A stretch of 64,000 nt of DNA, taken from assembly GCA_964598025.1 (NCBI GenBank), contig CAZRAU010000001.1, positions 60,475 through 124,474 on the forward strand. Reading direction: 5' to 3'. Each line of letters starts with the position of its first letter. Within the stretch, counting starts at the first letter, position 1. Made by a program: the position numbers and the translations under genes. Under the pieces are notes generated by a model. That model searched no databases and had not been told where the DNA came from. It saw only the letters and a program-made list of their open reading frames with translations. This DNA is from JALGWN01 sp964598025 (GTDB lineage: Bacteria > Arandabacterota > Arandabacteria > Arandabacterales > Arandabacteraceae). Of the stretch, positions 17,483 through 25,630 are shown one piece after another.

Positions 17483-17483
17483 A

Positions 17484-18326
17484 ATGGCGAATGCCGACCT
17501 CAGTCGTATTAACGCAAACATTGGTGCGTTGAACGCTCTTAACGCGCTCCGCGACGTCAATCAGAAACTCGCCCTGCATCAGCTCAGGCTGGCGACGGGC
17601 AAGAAGATCAACTCGGCCGGCGATGATCCGGCGGGTATGACCTTCGCAAAGAAGCTGGATTCCAGGGCGAGAGGCCTTGCCGTCGCCCGCGACAATATCG
17701 GCGACGTTCAGAATCTTATGGCGGTTGCCGAGGGCGGTATCGAGAACATCAGTGAGATTCTGATCACCATGAAGGAGAAGATCCTTCAGGCCGCCAACGA
17801 TACCATCGGTACCTCCGAAAGAGCTGCCGTCGAGAGCCAGCTGGATGACCTGGCCGCCGAGATCGACCAGATCGTAGCCTCCACCACATGGGGCGGCGTT
17901 ACGCTTCTGGATTCCACATACACCGGCAAGCAGTTCCAGGTCGGCGAGCAGACTACCGATACGCTGAGTTTCTCAATAAGCCAGAATCATCAGGCTGCTT
18001 CTCTCAGTGTTGCGGATGCGAATCTGGACGTGACTACCAGTGCGGCGGCATCGACTTCGCTGAGCAATGTCAATACGGCCATCGACACCATAAACACGAG
18101 CCTTCAGTCGATAGGTTCGGTGTCTTCACGGATGTCGATCAAAGAGGCCAATATCTCTGTCGCCATCACCAACGTGACCGCATCCTATAGCCGTATTTTC
18201 AATGCGGACATGGCGAGCGAACAGCTCGAGGCCACAAAGTACCTGGTCCTGCAGCAGACGGCTACGGCCATGCTTGCTCAGGCCAACCTTGCTCCTCAGA
18301 GCATACTGCAACTGATCACCGGTTAA
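17484..18326 (+). CDS. fliC: Flagellin
   Basis: A 280-residue filament subunit. The N-terminal D0/D1 block (INANIGALNALNALRDVNQKL, RLATGKKINSAGDDPAGM) and C-terminal D1/D0 block (SRMSIKEANISVAITNVTAS, RIFNADMASEQLEATKYLVL, ANLAPQSILQLITG) are both complete. There is almost nothing between them, so the outer D2/D3 domains are missing and the surface is minimal. The middle is Ser/Thr-rich (SLSVADANLDVTTSAAAST), offering O-linked sugar sites, in keeping with the glycosyltransferases upstream. AAAAGGGGG precedes ATG 17484. Likely sigma-28 controlled and a CsrA/FliW target. Confidence 0.96.
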   Translation: MANADLSRINANIGALNALNALRDVNQKLALHQLRLATGKKINSAGDDPAGMTFAKKLDSRARGLAVARDNIGDVQNLMAVAEGGIENISEILITMKEKILQAANDTIGTSERAAVESQLDDLAAEIDQIVASTTWGGVTLLDSTYTGKQFQVGEQTTDTLSFSISQNHQAASLSVADANLDVTTSAAASTSLSNVNTAIDTINTSLQSIGSVSSRMSIKEANISVAITNVTASYSRIFNADMASEQLEATKYLVLQQTATAMLAQANLAPQSILQLITG

Positions 18327-18361
18327 GTACTGCTGGTCTCGATTGGTCTGGTGCCTCTGGT

Positions 18362-18394
18362 GGTTGGTGCCCCTACTCTGTAGGGGCGCCAACC
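18362..18394 (+). terminator. Strong hairpin between flagellin and fliS
   Basis: A 15-bp stem (18362-18376 with 18380-18394, one G:T pair) closes a 3-nt loop TCT. It begins 35 nt after the flagellin stop. No T run follows, so it may be a leaky terminator or a structure protecting the abundant flagellin mRNA from decay while lowering fliS-fliD transcription. Confidence 0.6.
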
Positions 18395-18467
18395 CCGCTT
18401 AAGGAACGTAGATCGTCCGGCGCCGTGACCCATAAGGGTTTGTGTACAAAACAGAAGGGAGCGCGGG

Positions 18468-18827
18468 GTGAACCAGAACGGAATCGATACTTACAGGACG
18501 AACCAGGTGTTGGGAGCCTCTCCCGGACAGCTGGTTCTCTTGCTTTATGACCACGTAATCCGGTGCCTCAAGAACGAGGACATGCGGGGGGCCAGCAAAG
18601 GTCTGGTGGAACTCATGGGCTCCCTGGATCTTGATTACCAGGAGGTCTCAGGCAGGCTCTTCAGCCTCTACGAGTATTGTCTCGACATGGTGAAGAAGAG
18701 CGAATACGAACAGGCCTCGAAGATCCTGACTGAGATGAGACAAATGTGGGCTGCCGCCATCGGCAGGATGGCAAACCAGGAAGAAAACACCCTGAAAGAC
18801 AAGGAGCCGCAGAATGTCGAGTCTTGA
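18468..18827 (+). CDS. fliS: Flagellin export chaperone FliS
   Basis: A 119-residue helical cytoplasmic chaperone that binds the flagellin C-terminus. Seen: family start YRTNQVLGASPGQLVLLLYDHVIRCLK and the DMVKKSEYEQASKILTEMRQMWAA helix. Length is typical. GTG 18468 is used with AGGGAG upstream; no better ATG is available. It overlaps fliD by 14 bases. Confidence 0.93.
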   Translation: MNQNGIDTYRTNQVLGASPGQLVLLLYDHVIRCLKNEDMRGASKGLVELMGSLDLDYQEVSGRLFSLYEYCLDMVKKSEYEQASKILTEMRQMWAAAIGRMANQEENTLKDKEPQNVES

Positions 18828-20232
18828 CATCTCGTCGATAAGCCTCAACGATTATCTCACCCAGTCGCTTGCCTACCTGAGGCAGCCTATAACCAACCTC
18901 GAGTCCCAGAGATCGGAGCTCGAGGTGAAGAGCGCAGTCTTCACGGACCTGGCCGAGAAACTGTCCGCGCTCGAGGATGCGCTGGACCGGATGTCGGCTT
19001 CAGGTACGTCGTCACCTTTCAGATCGAAGTCGGTCACATTATCTGCCGAAGACCTGATTACAGCCACGGCGACGGGGGATGCGCAGGTGGGGTCTCACAC
19101 GGTCTTCGTGACACAGGTTGCAAGAGCTCATGCGGTCGTATCGGGCAGATATGACCAGGCCGGGACCGTCTTAAGCCAGTCGCAGGCGGGGACCAAGTCG
19201 TTCTCGATCACAGTCGGTGGCGAAACCTACGACATAAGTGTGGATATTTCGGACGGCGAAACCGACGCGACGGTTCTGGACCGCATAGCGTCGGCCATAA
19301 ACGACGCTACCGACGGCGAGGTCATGGCCTCATATGTAATGGACACACCGGCTACGGGGAAGATATCCATCAGAAGCGCTTCCACCGGGACGGCGGGCAG
19401 CATGACCTTTACCGACACCGACGGGCTTCTCACGGCGCTCGGTGTCACCAATGCCACCGAAGCCACTGATGCCGTCGGGGGATATATCTATGCGGACCTT
19501 GGGGGCAACGAGCTCGATGCCAAGATCACCATCGATGGCATCAATGTGATAAGCAGCGACAACGTGGTCGAGAACGTGATTGGCGGACTGACGTTTACGC
19601 TGCTCGCGGAGCAGGACCTGGGCGATGCTCCGGTGACACTATCGGTTGCCGTGGATACCGAGGGCATCATGTCCGACGTGGAAGAGTTCCTGGACGCGTA
19701 CAACGAAGTGTTCACCTATCTCAGAGAGAAGACCCGGGTCGATGGTGTTACCTATGAGAGAGGCGTCCTTGCCGGAGAGTTCCCCTATGTGTCGCTAAGG
19801 ATCGGCATGCGTGGCAGTATGGGCAACTATGTGAGTGGAGGCTCGGCGGGCTATAGTGCCCTGAGCCAGATCGGGATCACCTCCGACCGCAGCGGCAGTT
19901 TCTCCGTCACGGATTCCAGCCTTTTGGCCGAGGTAATAGCCTCGAACCCCCAAGCGCTGGAGAGCCTGTTTGCCGGGGAGGGCGGGATCGCTGCATCGCT
20001 GGCGGGTCTGATTTCGGGCTACACGGACGCAGGTGGCACGATCTCCAGCAGCGAGGACGGCGTCAGTGCACGCCTGGATCTCATAGACAAGAGCATAGAA
20101 AGGCAGGAGAAGCACCTGGAGATAAGGGAGAAGACCCTGCGGGCGCAATACGCGGCGCTTCAGGAGGTCCTTTACAGCCTGGAGCAGACCAGTTCGCTGA
20201 CCGACATGTTCTCAAGTCTGGTAGGACTGTGA
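18814..20232 (+). CDS. fliD: Flagellar filament cap protein FliD
   Basis: A 472-residue cap protein. The N-terminus has YLTQSLAYLRQPITNLESQRSELEVKSAVFTDLAEKLSALEDALD (residues 15-59), and the middle domain has GVTNATEATDAVGG and LDAKITIDGINVISSDN, features of FliD. The C-terminus is a coiled coil with IEIREKTLRAQYA-like sequence and MFSSLVGL at the end. AAGGAG lies 7 nt before ATG 18814, inside fliS. FliD caps the growing filament and is exported with FliS/FliT-type help. Confidence 0.95.
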   Translation: MSSLDISSISLNDYLTQSLAYLRQPITNLESQRSELEVKSAVFTDLAEKLSALEDALDRMSASGTSSPFRSKSVTLSAEDLITATATGDAQVGSHTVFVTQVARAHAVVSGRYDQAGTVLSQSQAGTKSFSITVGGETYDISVDISDGETDATVLDRIASAINDATDGEVMASYVMDTPATGKISIRSASTGTAGSMTFTDTDGLLTALGVTNATEATDAVGGYIYADLGGNELDAKITIDGINVISSDNVVENVIGGLTFTLLAEQDLGDAPVTLSVAVDTEGIMSDVEEFLDAYNEVFTYLREKTRVDGVTYERGVLAGEFPYVSLRIGMRGSMGNYVSGGSAGYSALSQIGITSDRSGSFSVTDSSLLAEVIASNPQALESLFAGEGGIAASLAGLISGYTDAGGTISSSEDGVSARLDLIDKSIERQEKHLEIREKTLRAQYAALQEVLYSLEQTSSLTDMFSSLVGL

Positions 20233-20261
20233 GAACGTGAAAACCAAGGAGGCCTGTGCAA

Positions 20262-20570
20262 TTGATCATTAACGGGGACCACAACGCCATACCTCCGGTT
20301 GGAAGCAAGACCGGCGACCCGGACCGGGGGCCCGCCAAGGCCCGGCGAGATACTCAGCCGAATGATGTTGTGGAGATATCAGGCCGGGCCAATGCGGCCA
20401 CGCAATCCAACACCGGTAAGCCGGGTCCCGGCGGCGCCTATAGCGAGATGGGCGCGACTGTGAACCGGGTCCGCACGCAGTTACAAGAGAGAATAACAAG
20501 CGGTTTCTACGATAGCGAGGAAGTACTCGGACGCATTGCGGGCAAGATGCTCGATCTATTCGGATTATAG
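20262..20570 (+). CDS. flgM: FlgM-like anti-sigma-28 factor
   Basis: A small (about 102-residue) protein with a disordered Pro/Gly-rich N-terminus and a helical C-terminus, NRVRTQLQERITSGFYDSEE then VLGRIAGKMLDLFGL, the pattern of FlgM, which holds the flagellar sigma factor until the hook is complete. DVVEISGRANA near residue 42 also matches the FlgM motif that precedes the binding helices. AAGGAGG (20246-20252) is 9 nt before TTG 20262 and only 3 nt before GTG 20256, so TTG is preferred. It follows fliD by about 29 nt. Similarity is moderate. Confidence 0.65.
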   Translation: MIINGDHNAIPPVGSKTGDPDRGPAKARRDTQPNDVVEISGRANAATQSNTGKPGPGGAYSEMGATVNRVRTQLQERITSGFYDSEEVLGRIAGKMLDLFGL

Positions 20571-20609
20571 TTTGCGCGATTTCAGATACCCGGGGAAGGC
20601 TGGACGATC

Positions 20610-20828
20610 TTGATACTGCTGACTCAATTCAATGGCGATGAAGTCTATGTCAATCCGAACCTGATCGAGACCGTGGAGAGCAAGCCCGATACCGTGATCA
20701 GGCTTGCCAACGGCAGAAAGATCATAGTGCGGGAGTCGCGGGAAGATGTTGTTCGGAAGTTCACCGAATTCGCCGCCAAGGTCTCCGGATCTATTATCCA
20801 GGATAGCGAGGAACTCCAGTGGACGTAA
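20610..20828 (+). CDS. flbD: FlbD-family flagellar protein
   Basis: A 72-residue protein of the short FlbD family found just before motA in many bacteria, including spirochetes. It shows LTQFNGDEVYVNPNLIETVE, then PDTVIRLANGRKIIVRES, and a C-terminal VRKFTEFAAKV helix. The function of this family is poorly known; it is unrelated to the Caulobacter regulator of the same name. TTG 20610 is the only start that preserves the conserved N-terminus. It overlaps motA by 10 bases. Confidence 0.85.
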   Translation: MILLTQFNGDEVYVNPNLIETVESKPDTVIRLANGRKIIVRESREDVVRKFTEFAAKVSGSIIQDSEELQWT

Positions 20829-21601
20829 CAACGATCGTCGGAATAGTAGTGGGCGGCGGATTGCTCTTCCTGGCCATCTTCCAGGGTGGTGGTGTAGGAG
20901 TGTTCATCAACATGCCGGCGCTTATGATCACGGCCGGGGGTACGCTTGCCGCAACGCTCATAAACTACCCTCTCGGTGATATGCTCAGAGTGGTCAAGGT
21001 CATCAAGAACGCCTTCCTTCACAAGATGGAATCGCCCGAGCAGATGATAAAGGCACTGGTGACCTTCGCCGAGAAAGCCCGGCGTGAGGGGCTCCTGGCC
21101 CTGGAAAAGGATGCGTCGGCCATCGAAGATCCCTTTATGAAGGGAGGCCTTGAGATGGCAATAGACGGCCTCGATCCGGATCTGGTGACATCCATGCTCA
21201 GGATGGAGCTCACCTTCGTGAGCGAGAGGCACAAACGCGGTCAGGGCATGTTCAAGGCGATGGGCAAGTTCGCGCCCGCCTTCGGCATGATCGGCACCCT
21301 GATCGGGCTCATACAGATGTTGAGATCCATCGAGGACCCATCGGCCATCGGCCCCGGCATGGCAGTGGCACTGATAACGACCTTCTACGGCACTCTGATC
21401 GCCAACCTGGTATGCATACCGCTGGCAGGCAAACTGGAGACGATATCCGAGCATGAAATCATGGTGAAGGAGCTCGTGATCGAGGGCATCAGATCGATCC
21501 AGTCGGGGGACAGCCCAAGGGTGGTGGACCGGAAGCTCAAATCGTTCCTTGCCCCAAAGATGAGGGAGAATCTTGAGACGATCAAAGCCGGAGCAAGCTG
21601 A
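20819..21601 (+). CDS. motA: Flagellar motor stator protein MotA
   Basis: A 260-residue membrane protein with four predicted transmembrane segments: residues about 4-22, 28-48, 150-172 and 183-203. Conserved cytoplasmic loop with RREGLLALE and FMKGGLEMAIDGLDPD, and the pore helices FGMIGTLIGLIQML and PGMAVALITTFYGTLIANL. It assembles with MotB to drive ion flow and torque. GTG 20819 lies inside flbD; the stop overlaps motB by one base, so subunit synthesis is coupled. Proton or sodium use cannot be fixed from this alone. Confidence 0.95.
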   Translation: MDVTTIVGIVVGGGLLFLAIFQGGGVGVFINMPALMITAGGTLAATLINYPLGDMLRVVKVIKNAFLHKMESPEQMIKALVTFAEKARREGLLALEKDASAIEDPFMKGGLEMAIDGLDPDLVTSMLRMELTFVSERHKRGQGMFKAMGKFAPAFGMIGTLIGLIQMLRSIEDPSAIGPGMAVALITTFYGTLIANLVCIPLAGKLETISEHEIMVKELVIEGIRSIQSGDSPRVVDRKLKSFLAPKMRENLETIKAGAS

Positions 21602-22350
21602 TGCCGGTCACGATAAAGAAGAGGGAAGTGGAGGAAGGGGCCAGCTGGCTCACCACTTTCGGTGATATGATCACCCTGCTTTTCACGTTTTTCGTACTCG
21701 TCTATTCCTTCTGCTCATTCAACCCGGGCGAGTGGGAGACGACTTCAGGCTCCATAAAGGGGGCGTTGGGCGTCATACCCGGTACCAAAGGTGACCGCGT
21801 GATCCCCGGGGGCGGTTCCGGGGGCTTCCCCGGGCATCTCGGCGTCGTGCCGCTCTTCGGCGAGCCCTTTGTGTTCGAAGAGTCCTCACCCAAGAGACCG
21901 GCTGAGGAGTTTACCAGAATCCGCGAGAAGCTGGCGGAAACCGAGGGAATCGAGGTCGAGGAGACTGAGACGGGCTATCTGTTCAGGATTGCCACGCCCG
22001 TTCTGTTCGAAGTCGGGAGCGCGGAGACCAAGCCTGCCGCGAGACCCTTCCTCAGGGCCATCGCGAAGGCTACATACCAGGCACCGGGCACCATTATTGT
22101 GACGGGACACACCTGCGATCTTCCCATATCGACTGCGGACTTCGAGTCCAACTGGGAACTGTCTGCGCGCAGGGCCACACACGTCTTACGCGTAATCATG
22201 GCCGATGCCAGTCCCGATACCAGGTTCGTCGCACTGGCACGAGGACAGTACGACCCTCTGATACCCAACCGGAACGAGCTGTGCCGGGCCAGAAACAGAA
22301 GGGTGGAGATCAGATTCGACCTGGAGGGAGGCCTGCCGTTTGAGCCCTGA
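21601..22350 (+). CDS. motB: Flagellar motor stator protein MotB
   Basis: A 249-residue stator subunit with one N-terminal transmembrane helix and a C-terminal OmpA-like peptidoglycan-binding domain (residues about 125-240: VTGHTCDLPIS, NWELSARRATHVL, NRRVEIRF). The helix WLTTFGDMITLLFTFFVLV contains Asp22, aligned to the essential ion-binding Asp of MotB/PomB. Plug and linker region is Gly/Pro-rich. Start ATG 21601 overlaps motA TGA. A second MotB paralogue follows at once. Confidence 0.94.
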   Translation: MPVTIKKREVEEGASWLTTFGDMITLLFTFFVLVYSFCSFNPGEWETTSGSIKGALGVIPGTKGDRVIPGGGSGGFPGHLGVVPLFGEPFVFEESSPKRPAEEFTRIREKLAETEGIEVEETETGYLFRIATPVLFEVGSAETKPAARPFLRAIAKATYQAPGTIIVTGHTCDLPISTADFESNWELSARRATHVLRVIMADASPDTRFVALARGQYDPLIPNRNELCRARNRRVEIRFDLEGGLPFEP

Positions 22351-23104
22351 GACCTGGCCCAAAAGACCGGATAAGCCTGAGGAGGCCGACGACAGTTTCA
22401 TGGTATCGTATTCGGCCCTTATGATCCTGCTCCTTACGTTCATGATACTGCTGGTGACACTTGCGAATTTCAAGGAGCCGCGCTTCAGAAAGGCCATAGG
22501 GTCGGTCAGGGGGGCCTTTTCGTTTCTGCCCTATGCCGGCGGCGACGAGATTATGGCGCACGGATCGCCCGGCTTCTTGCCCGAGAAAGTCCTGGCCAGG
22601 GCCACCACGGATGAACAGGACGAGGGAGCCTACGAACGTGTCGTAGAGGAGATGATGGCGAAGGCGAAGTCGCCGGACCTGGCGGGTTTCGAGGTGGAGG
22701 TGAGTAATGATGGTCTGGCGATCAAGTTGTCTGATTCACTGATGTTCGAGCAAGGTCGGGCGGAGCTAAGGCCCGGAATCCTCTCTCTCATGGATCTTCT
22801 GGCTGAGGTCGTGAATGCCAGACCAGGGAGAGTTTCCATCATTGGAAACACGTGCGATCTTCCAATATCGAACAAGGAATTCCCATCAAACTGGGAGCTT
22901 TCGATCATGAGGGCCGTCAATGTGCTTCATCATCTTGAGGCGCGAGGAGTAAGTCCGGAATCCCTGTATGCCTATGGGGTTGCCGATCAGAGACCCATTG
23001 TTCCGAATGAGGACGAGGCGTCAAGACGAGAGAACCGCCGGGTAGAGGTGTACATTGCAAATCGTGGCGGGCAGGTTGATACGGCAAGCGAGGTGCTACA
23101 TTGA
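22340..23104 (+). CDS. Second MotB-like protein lacking the ion-binding Asp
   Basis: A 254-residue paralogue of the preceding MotB: an N-terminal transmembrane helix and a C-terminal OmpA-like domain (residues about 130-245: IIGNTCDLPIS, NWELSIMRAVNVLHHL, RRENRRVEVYI). Aligning the helices without gaps (F20 with W16), Asp22 of MotB corresponds to Ala26 in FMVSYSALMILLLTFMILL, so it cannot carry ions in the usual way. TTG 22340 starts inside motB. It may be a structural partner of the stator, anchoring it to peptidoglycan or holding it at the motor. Confidence 0.85.
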   Translation: MSPETWPKRPDKPEEADDSFMVSYSALMILLLTFMILLVTLANFKEPRFRKAIGSVRGAFSFLPYAGGDEIMAHGSPGFLPEKVLARATTDEQDEGAYERVVEEMMAKAKSPDLAGFEVEVSNDGLAIKLSDSLMFEQGRAELRPGILSLMDLLAEVVNARPGRVSIIGNTCDLPISNKEFPSNWELSIMRAVNVLHHLEARGVSPESLYAYGVADQRPIVPNEDEASRRENRRVEVYIANRGGQVDTASEVLH

Positions 23105-24678
23105 ACACGAGGGCAGCTGATGTGAATGCGGGTCAGCCCATTGAACGTACAAACAACAAAGACAGGGATGAAACCACAAGATCGTTGGCTCGTGCGCTAT
23201 CCGGCGCACTGGATGCCCGAAATCCGAGGGCGAGAGGGCACTCACACCGGGTTGCCATGTATGCGATGGCGATAATGAACGAGCTGGAGCATGATGGTGA
23301 TCCGGCATATCAGGATCTGCGTGACCGCGTGAGGATAGCCGCCCTTCTCCATGACGTCGGCAAGATCGGAATCCCCGACAGTGTGCTCCAGCGGGAGAGC
23401 GAGGTTGGTGACGATGGGAGCCGGCTTCTGAGACAGCATCCGGTCCTTGGGGCAGAGATCATGAGCTCATGTGAGGGCCTCAAAGAGGTGGTTCCGGGGG
23501 TTCTATATCACCATGAGCGGGTGGACGGATCGGGATATCCTTTCGGGTTGACGGGGAGGAGCATTCCCCCTTCGGCCAGGGTGATCGCGCTTGCCGATGT
23601 TTTCGATGCCTTGACCACCGACTACGGGGTTGAGGAAGTATGTTCACACGAGGAAGCCCTGTGCCGGCTGAAAGGCGATCTGTCCTCAGGATTCGATCCG
23701 GACGTACTTGAGGCGCTCTCCAGGGCACACCACAGCGGGGCTCTCCGGCATGTACGCCTGCCACATAGGCAAGAGCCGTCGGATGAGGCCGTCGATACGG
23801 TTGTGGAGAACGTATACGGCCGTCAGCTGACGTCGGTTCCGTCGCTGCCGGAGGCAATCTATAAGGTGAACTCACTTCTGGAAAGTCAGGAAGCGTCCCT
23901 GAAGGAGATAGCCACGATTCTGTCGAGCGATTCAGGGCTCGCAAGCAGGGTACTTAAGCTTGTGAATTCAGCATACTACGGGTTGCCCCGGATGGTCTCG
24001 ACGATCCCCCTGGCAACGACCATTCTGGGGATCAGGGCGATCAAGAACCAGGTTGTGAACATCGCTTATGCGGATGTCATGAAAGAACTTGGTGGACGTC
24101 ATGCGGAATACCGGATTCTCTGGACGCACGCCCTCAAGACAGCCGCCTGGGCGCGCATGATCTGCTCGGAGATCTCCGACATCGATCCCGAGGAGGCCTT
24201 CACGGCCGGGCTCATACATGATGTAGGACGGGCGCTGTGCCTCAGGCTCAGACCGGATACCTATGGGGGGCTCGTTACCCAGGCGGAGGTCAGCGGGAGA
24301 CCATTAATCGCGATCGAAGAAGAATTGATAGGGTTCGACCACATGAGCATGGGTGGATGGATGGCAGCGAAATGGATGCTGCCGGGGTCACTGGTCAACT
24401 CGATACGGTGGCATCATGACCCGGAACGTGTGGCGGACCAGGGGCGGGAGGCATACGAGCTCATACGCATAATCCACATAGCCGACATCGCGGCCAGGGC
24501 TTGCGAGGCGGTGGAGGTGAACTTCGTACCGTTTGTTTTGCGGGAGATAAGTCCGAGGGTGCTCAGGGAGCTTGGGAGCGCATATCTGGTGGATCTTGAA
24601 CACTTCAAGGAAGCGGCCGAAGAGGCCGAAAAACAGTTAGAGGAGACTTTTGCCGAAGCCGCCGTCCATGTTTCCTGA
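23101..24678 (+). CDS. HD-GYP and HDOD fusion signalling protein
   Basis: A 525-residue cytoplasmic protein. Residues about 30-205 are an HD-GYP cyclic-di-GMP phosphodiesterase domain: HSHRVA, LLHDVGKIGIPD, QHPVLGAEIM, HHERVDGSGYP and DVFDALTTD, with the metal ligands and GYP present. Residues about 235-450 form an HDOD domain: LPEAIYKVNSLL, SDSGLASRVLKLVNSAYYG, GLIHDVGRALCL. TTG 23101 overlaps the motB2 stop (TTGA), so it ends the stator transcript and probably tunes motility by lowering cyclic-di-GMP. The fusion order, HD-GYP before HDOD, is uncommon in my knowledge of the families. Confidence 0.88.
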   Translation: MNTRAADVNAGQPIERTNNKDRDETTRSLARALSGALDARNPRARGHSHRVAMYAMAIMNELEHDGDPAYQDLRDRVRIAALLHDVGKIGIPDSVLQRESEVGDDGSRLLRQHPVLGAEIMSSCEGLKEVVPGVLYHHERVDGSGYPFGLTGRSIPPSARVIALADVFDALTTDYGVEEVCSHEEALCRLKGDLSSGFDPDVLEALSRAHHSGALRHVRLPHRQEPSDEAVDTVVENVYGRQLTSVPSLPEAIYKVNSLLESQEASLKEIATILSSDSGLASRVLKLVNSAYYGLPRMVSTIPLATTILGIRAIKNQVVNIAYADVMKELGGRHAEYRILWTHALKTAAWARMICSEISDIDPEEAFTAGLIHDVGRALCLRLRPDTYGGLVTQAEVSGRPLIAIEEELIGFDHMSMGGWMAAKWMLPGSLVNSIRWHHDPERVADQGREAYELIRIIHIADIAARACEAVEVNFVPFVLREISPRVLRELGSAYLVDLEHFKEAAEEAEKQLEETFAEAAVHVS

Positions 24679-24751
24679 ACATGCCATGGCCGGGGTGGAG
24701 TATGTGCTCTACCCGGACTGTCCCGGACGGCCGCTTGGAAGGAGCAATCGC

Positions 24752-25630
24752 ATGGGAAACCATCTAGATGCGTTCGTGCAGTATCCCATATACCCTTCAC
24801 TGACCTGGCTGGAGAAGGCTCTTCTCCGCACCAGAATGCCCTGGCCGGCCAGGTGTCCGGTCTGCGGTTCTACGACCCTTATTACCGATGTCGGCCGGAG
24901 CCTGCGAGAATCATGCAAGTGTCTGCGGTGCAAGTCCACCAACAGGCAGCGCCAGATAGCCTATGTGGTCTGTGGGGCTGTGAGCAGAATGACCGGCACC
25001 GAGATCGCATCCTTGAAGGAAGTGGCCGAACAGCAAGACTTGGTCATCTACAATACCGAAGCCGGCCGGCAAGTACACGATCGGCTGGCGGCAATGCCCG
25101 GTTACCTGTGCAGCGAGTACTTCGGAGATGCCTGTACGAGCGGGGATGTGATAGGAGGGAGGATGCACCAGGATCTCATGGCACTCTCATTTGATGACAG
25201 GAGCATAGACCTGGTCATATCATCCGATGTGTTGGAGCATATGCCCGACCCTTACCGCGCCCACAGGGAAATCCATCGCGTGCTGAAGCCCGGAGGAACC
25301 CATGTCTTCACCGTCCCCTTCTACCAGACCGAATTCGAAGATGAGGACAGAACCATTACCGACATAAGAGGGAACACGGTTTTCATCAAAGACCCCATCT
25401 ATCACGGCGATCCCATGAGATCGGAGGGGGCACTGGTTCATAAGATCTTCTCACTGGAGATGCTGGTGAAGCTGGGCAAGATCGGTTTCCGCACCAACAT
25501 GTACAAGATCTATAAACCGTCCTCAGGCATTCTCGGGCCCAATGCCCTGGTGTTCGAGGCTGTCGCGCAGGAGGCGGTAACCCAGCGCCGAGAGGCACTG
25601 TCGCAAGGCAAAGTGGGAGCCGCAGCATGA
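24752..25630 (+). CDS. SAM-dependent methyltransferase with zinc-binding N-terminus
   Basis: A 292-residue protein. An N-terminal Cys4 site (CPVCGSTT, then CKCLRCKST) is followed by a class I methyltransferase core, though motif I is degenerate, with DLVISSDVLEHMPDPYRAHREIHRVLKPGGTHVFTVPF (residues about 150-190) giving the typical methyltransf_11 fold end. AAGGAG lies 7 nt before ATG 24752; longer versions from 24650 are disfavoured. Such Cys4-methyltransferases often occur beside glycosyltransferases. The 4-base ATGA overlap with the next gene makes a pair. Substrate unknown. Confidence 0.75.
   Translation: MGNHLDAFVQYPIYPSLTWLEKALLRTRMPWPARCPVCGSTTLITDVGRSLRESCKCLRCKSTNRQRQIAYVVCGAVSRMTGTEIASLKEVAEQQDLVIYNTEAGRQVHDRLAAMPGYLCSEYFGDACTSGDVIGGRMHQDLMALSFDDRSIDLVISSDVLEHMPDPYRAHREIHRVLKPGGTHVFTVPFYQTEFEDEDRTITDIRGNTVFIKDPIYHGDPMRSEGALVHKIFSLEMLVKLGKIGFRTNMYKIYKPSSGILGPNALVFEAVAQEAVTQRREALSQGKVGAAA

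Larger units (their letters stand above)
17103..17483 (+). promoter_or_regulatory. Flagellin promoter and long 5' leader
   Basis: This 381-bp gap holds the sigma-28-like promoter (17242-17268) and a predicted leader of about 209 nt before the flagellin ATG. The leader contains eight GGA trinucleotides (17277, 17283, 17302, 17328, 17337, 17393, 17426, 17443), the core of CsrA sites. It also contains a perfect Shine-Dalgarno AAAGGAGGT at 17334-17342, a small hairpin GCACC-TACCT-GGTGC at 17360-17374, and the flagellin's own AAAAGGGGG at 17467-17475. CsrA action here is inferred from the adjacent fliW-csrA pair upstream. Confidence 0.55.

Noticed and set aside
18362..18394. A CRISPR repeat or riboswitch at the strong hairpin
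   Set aside because: It is a single copy, with no spacer array and no known ligand fold.
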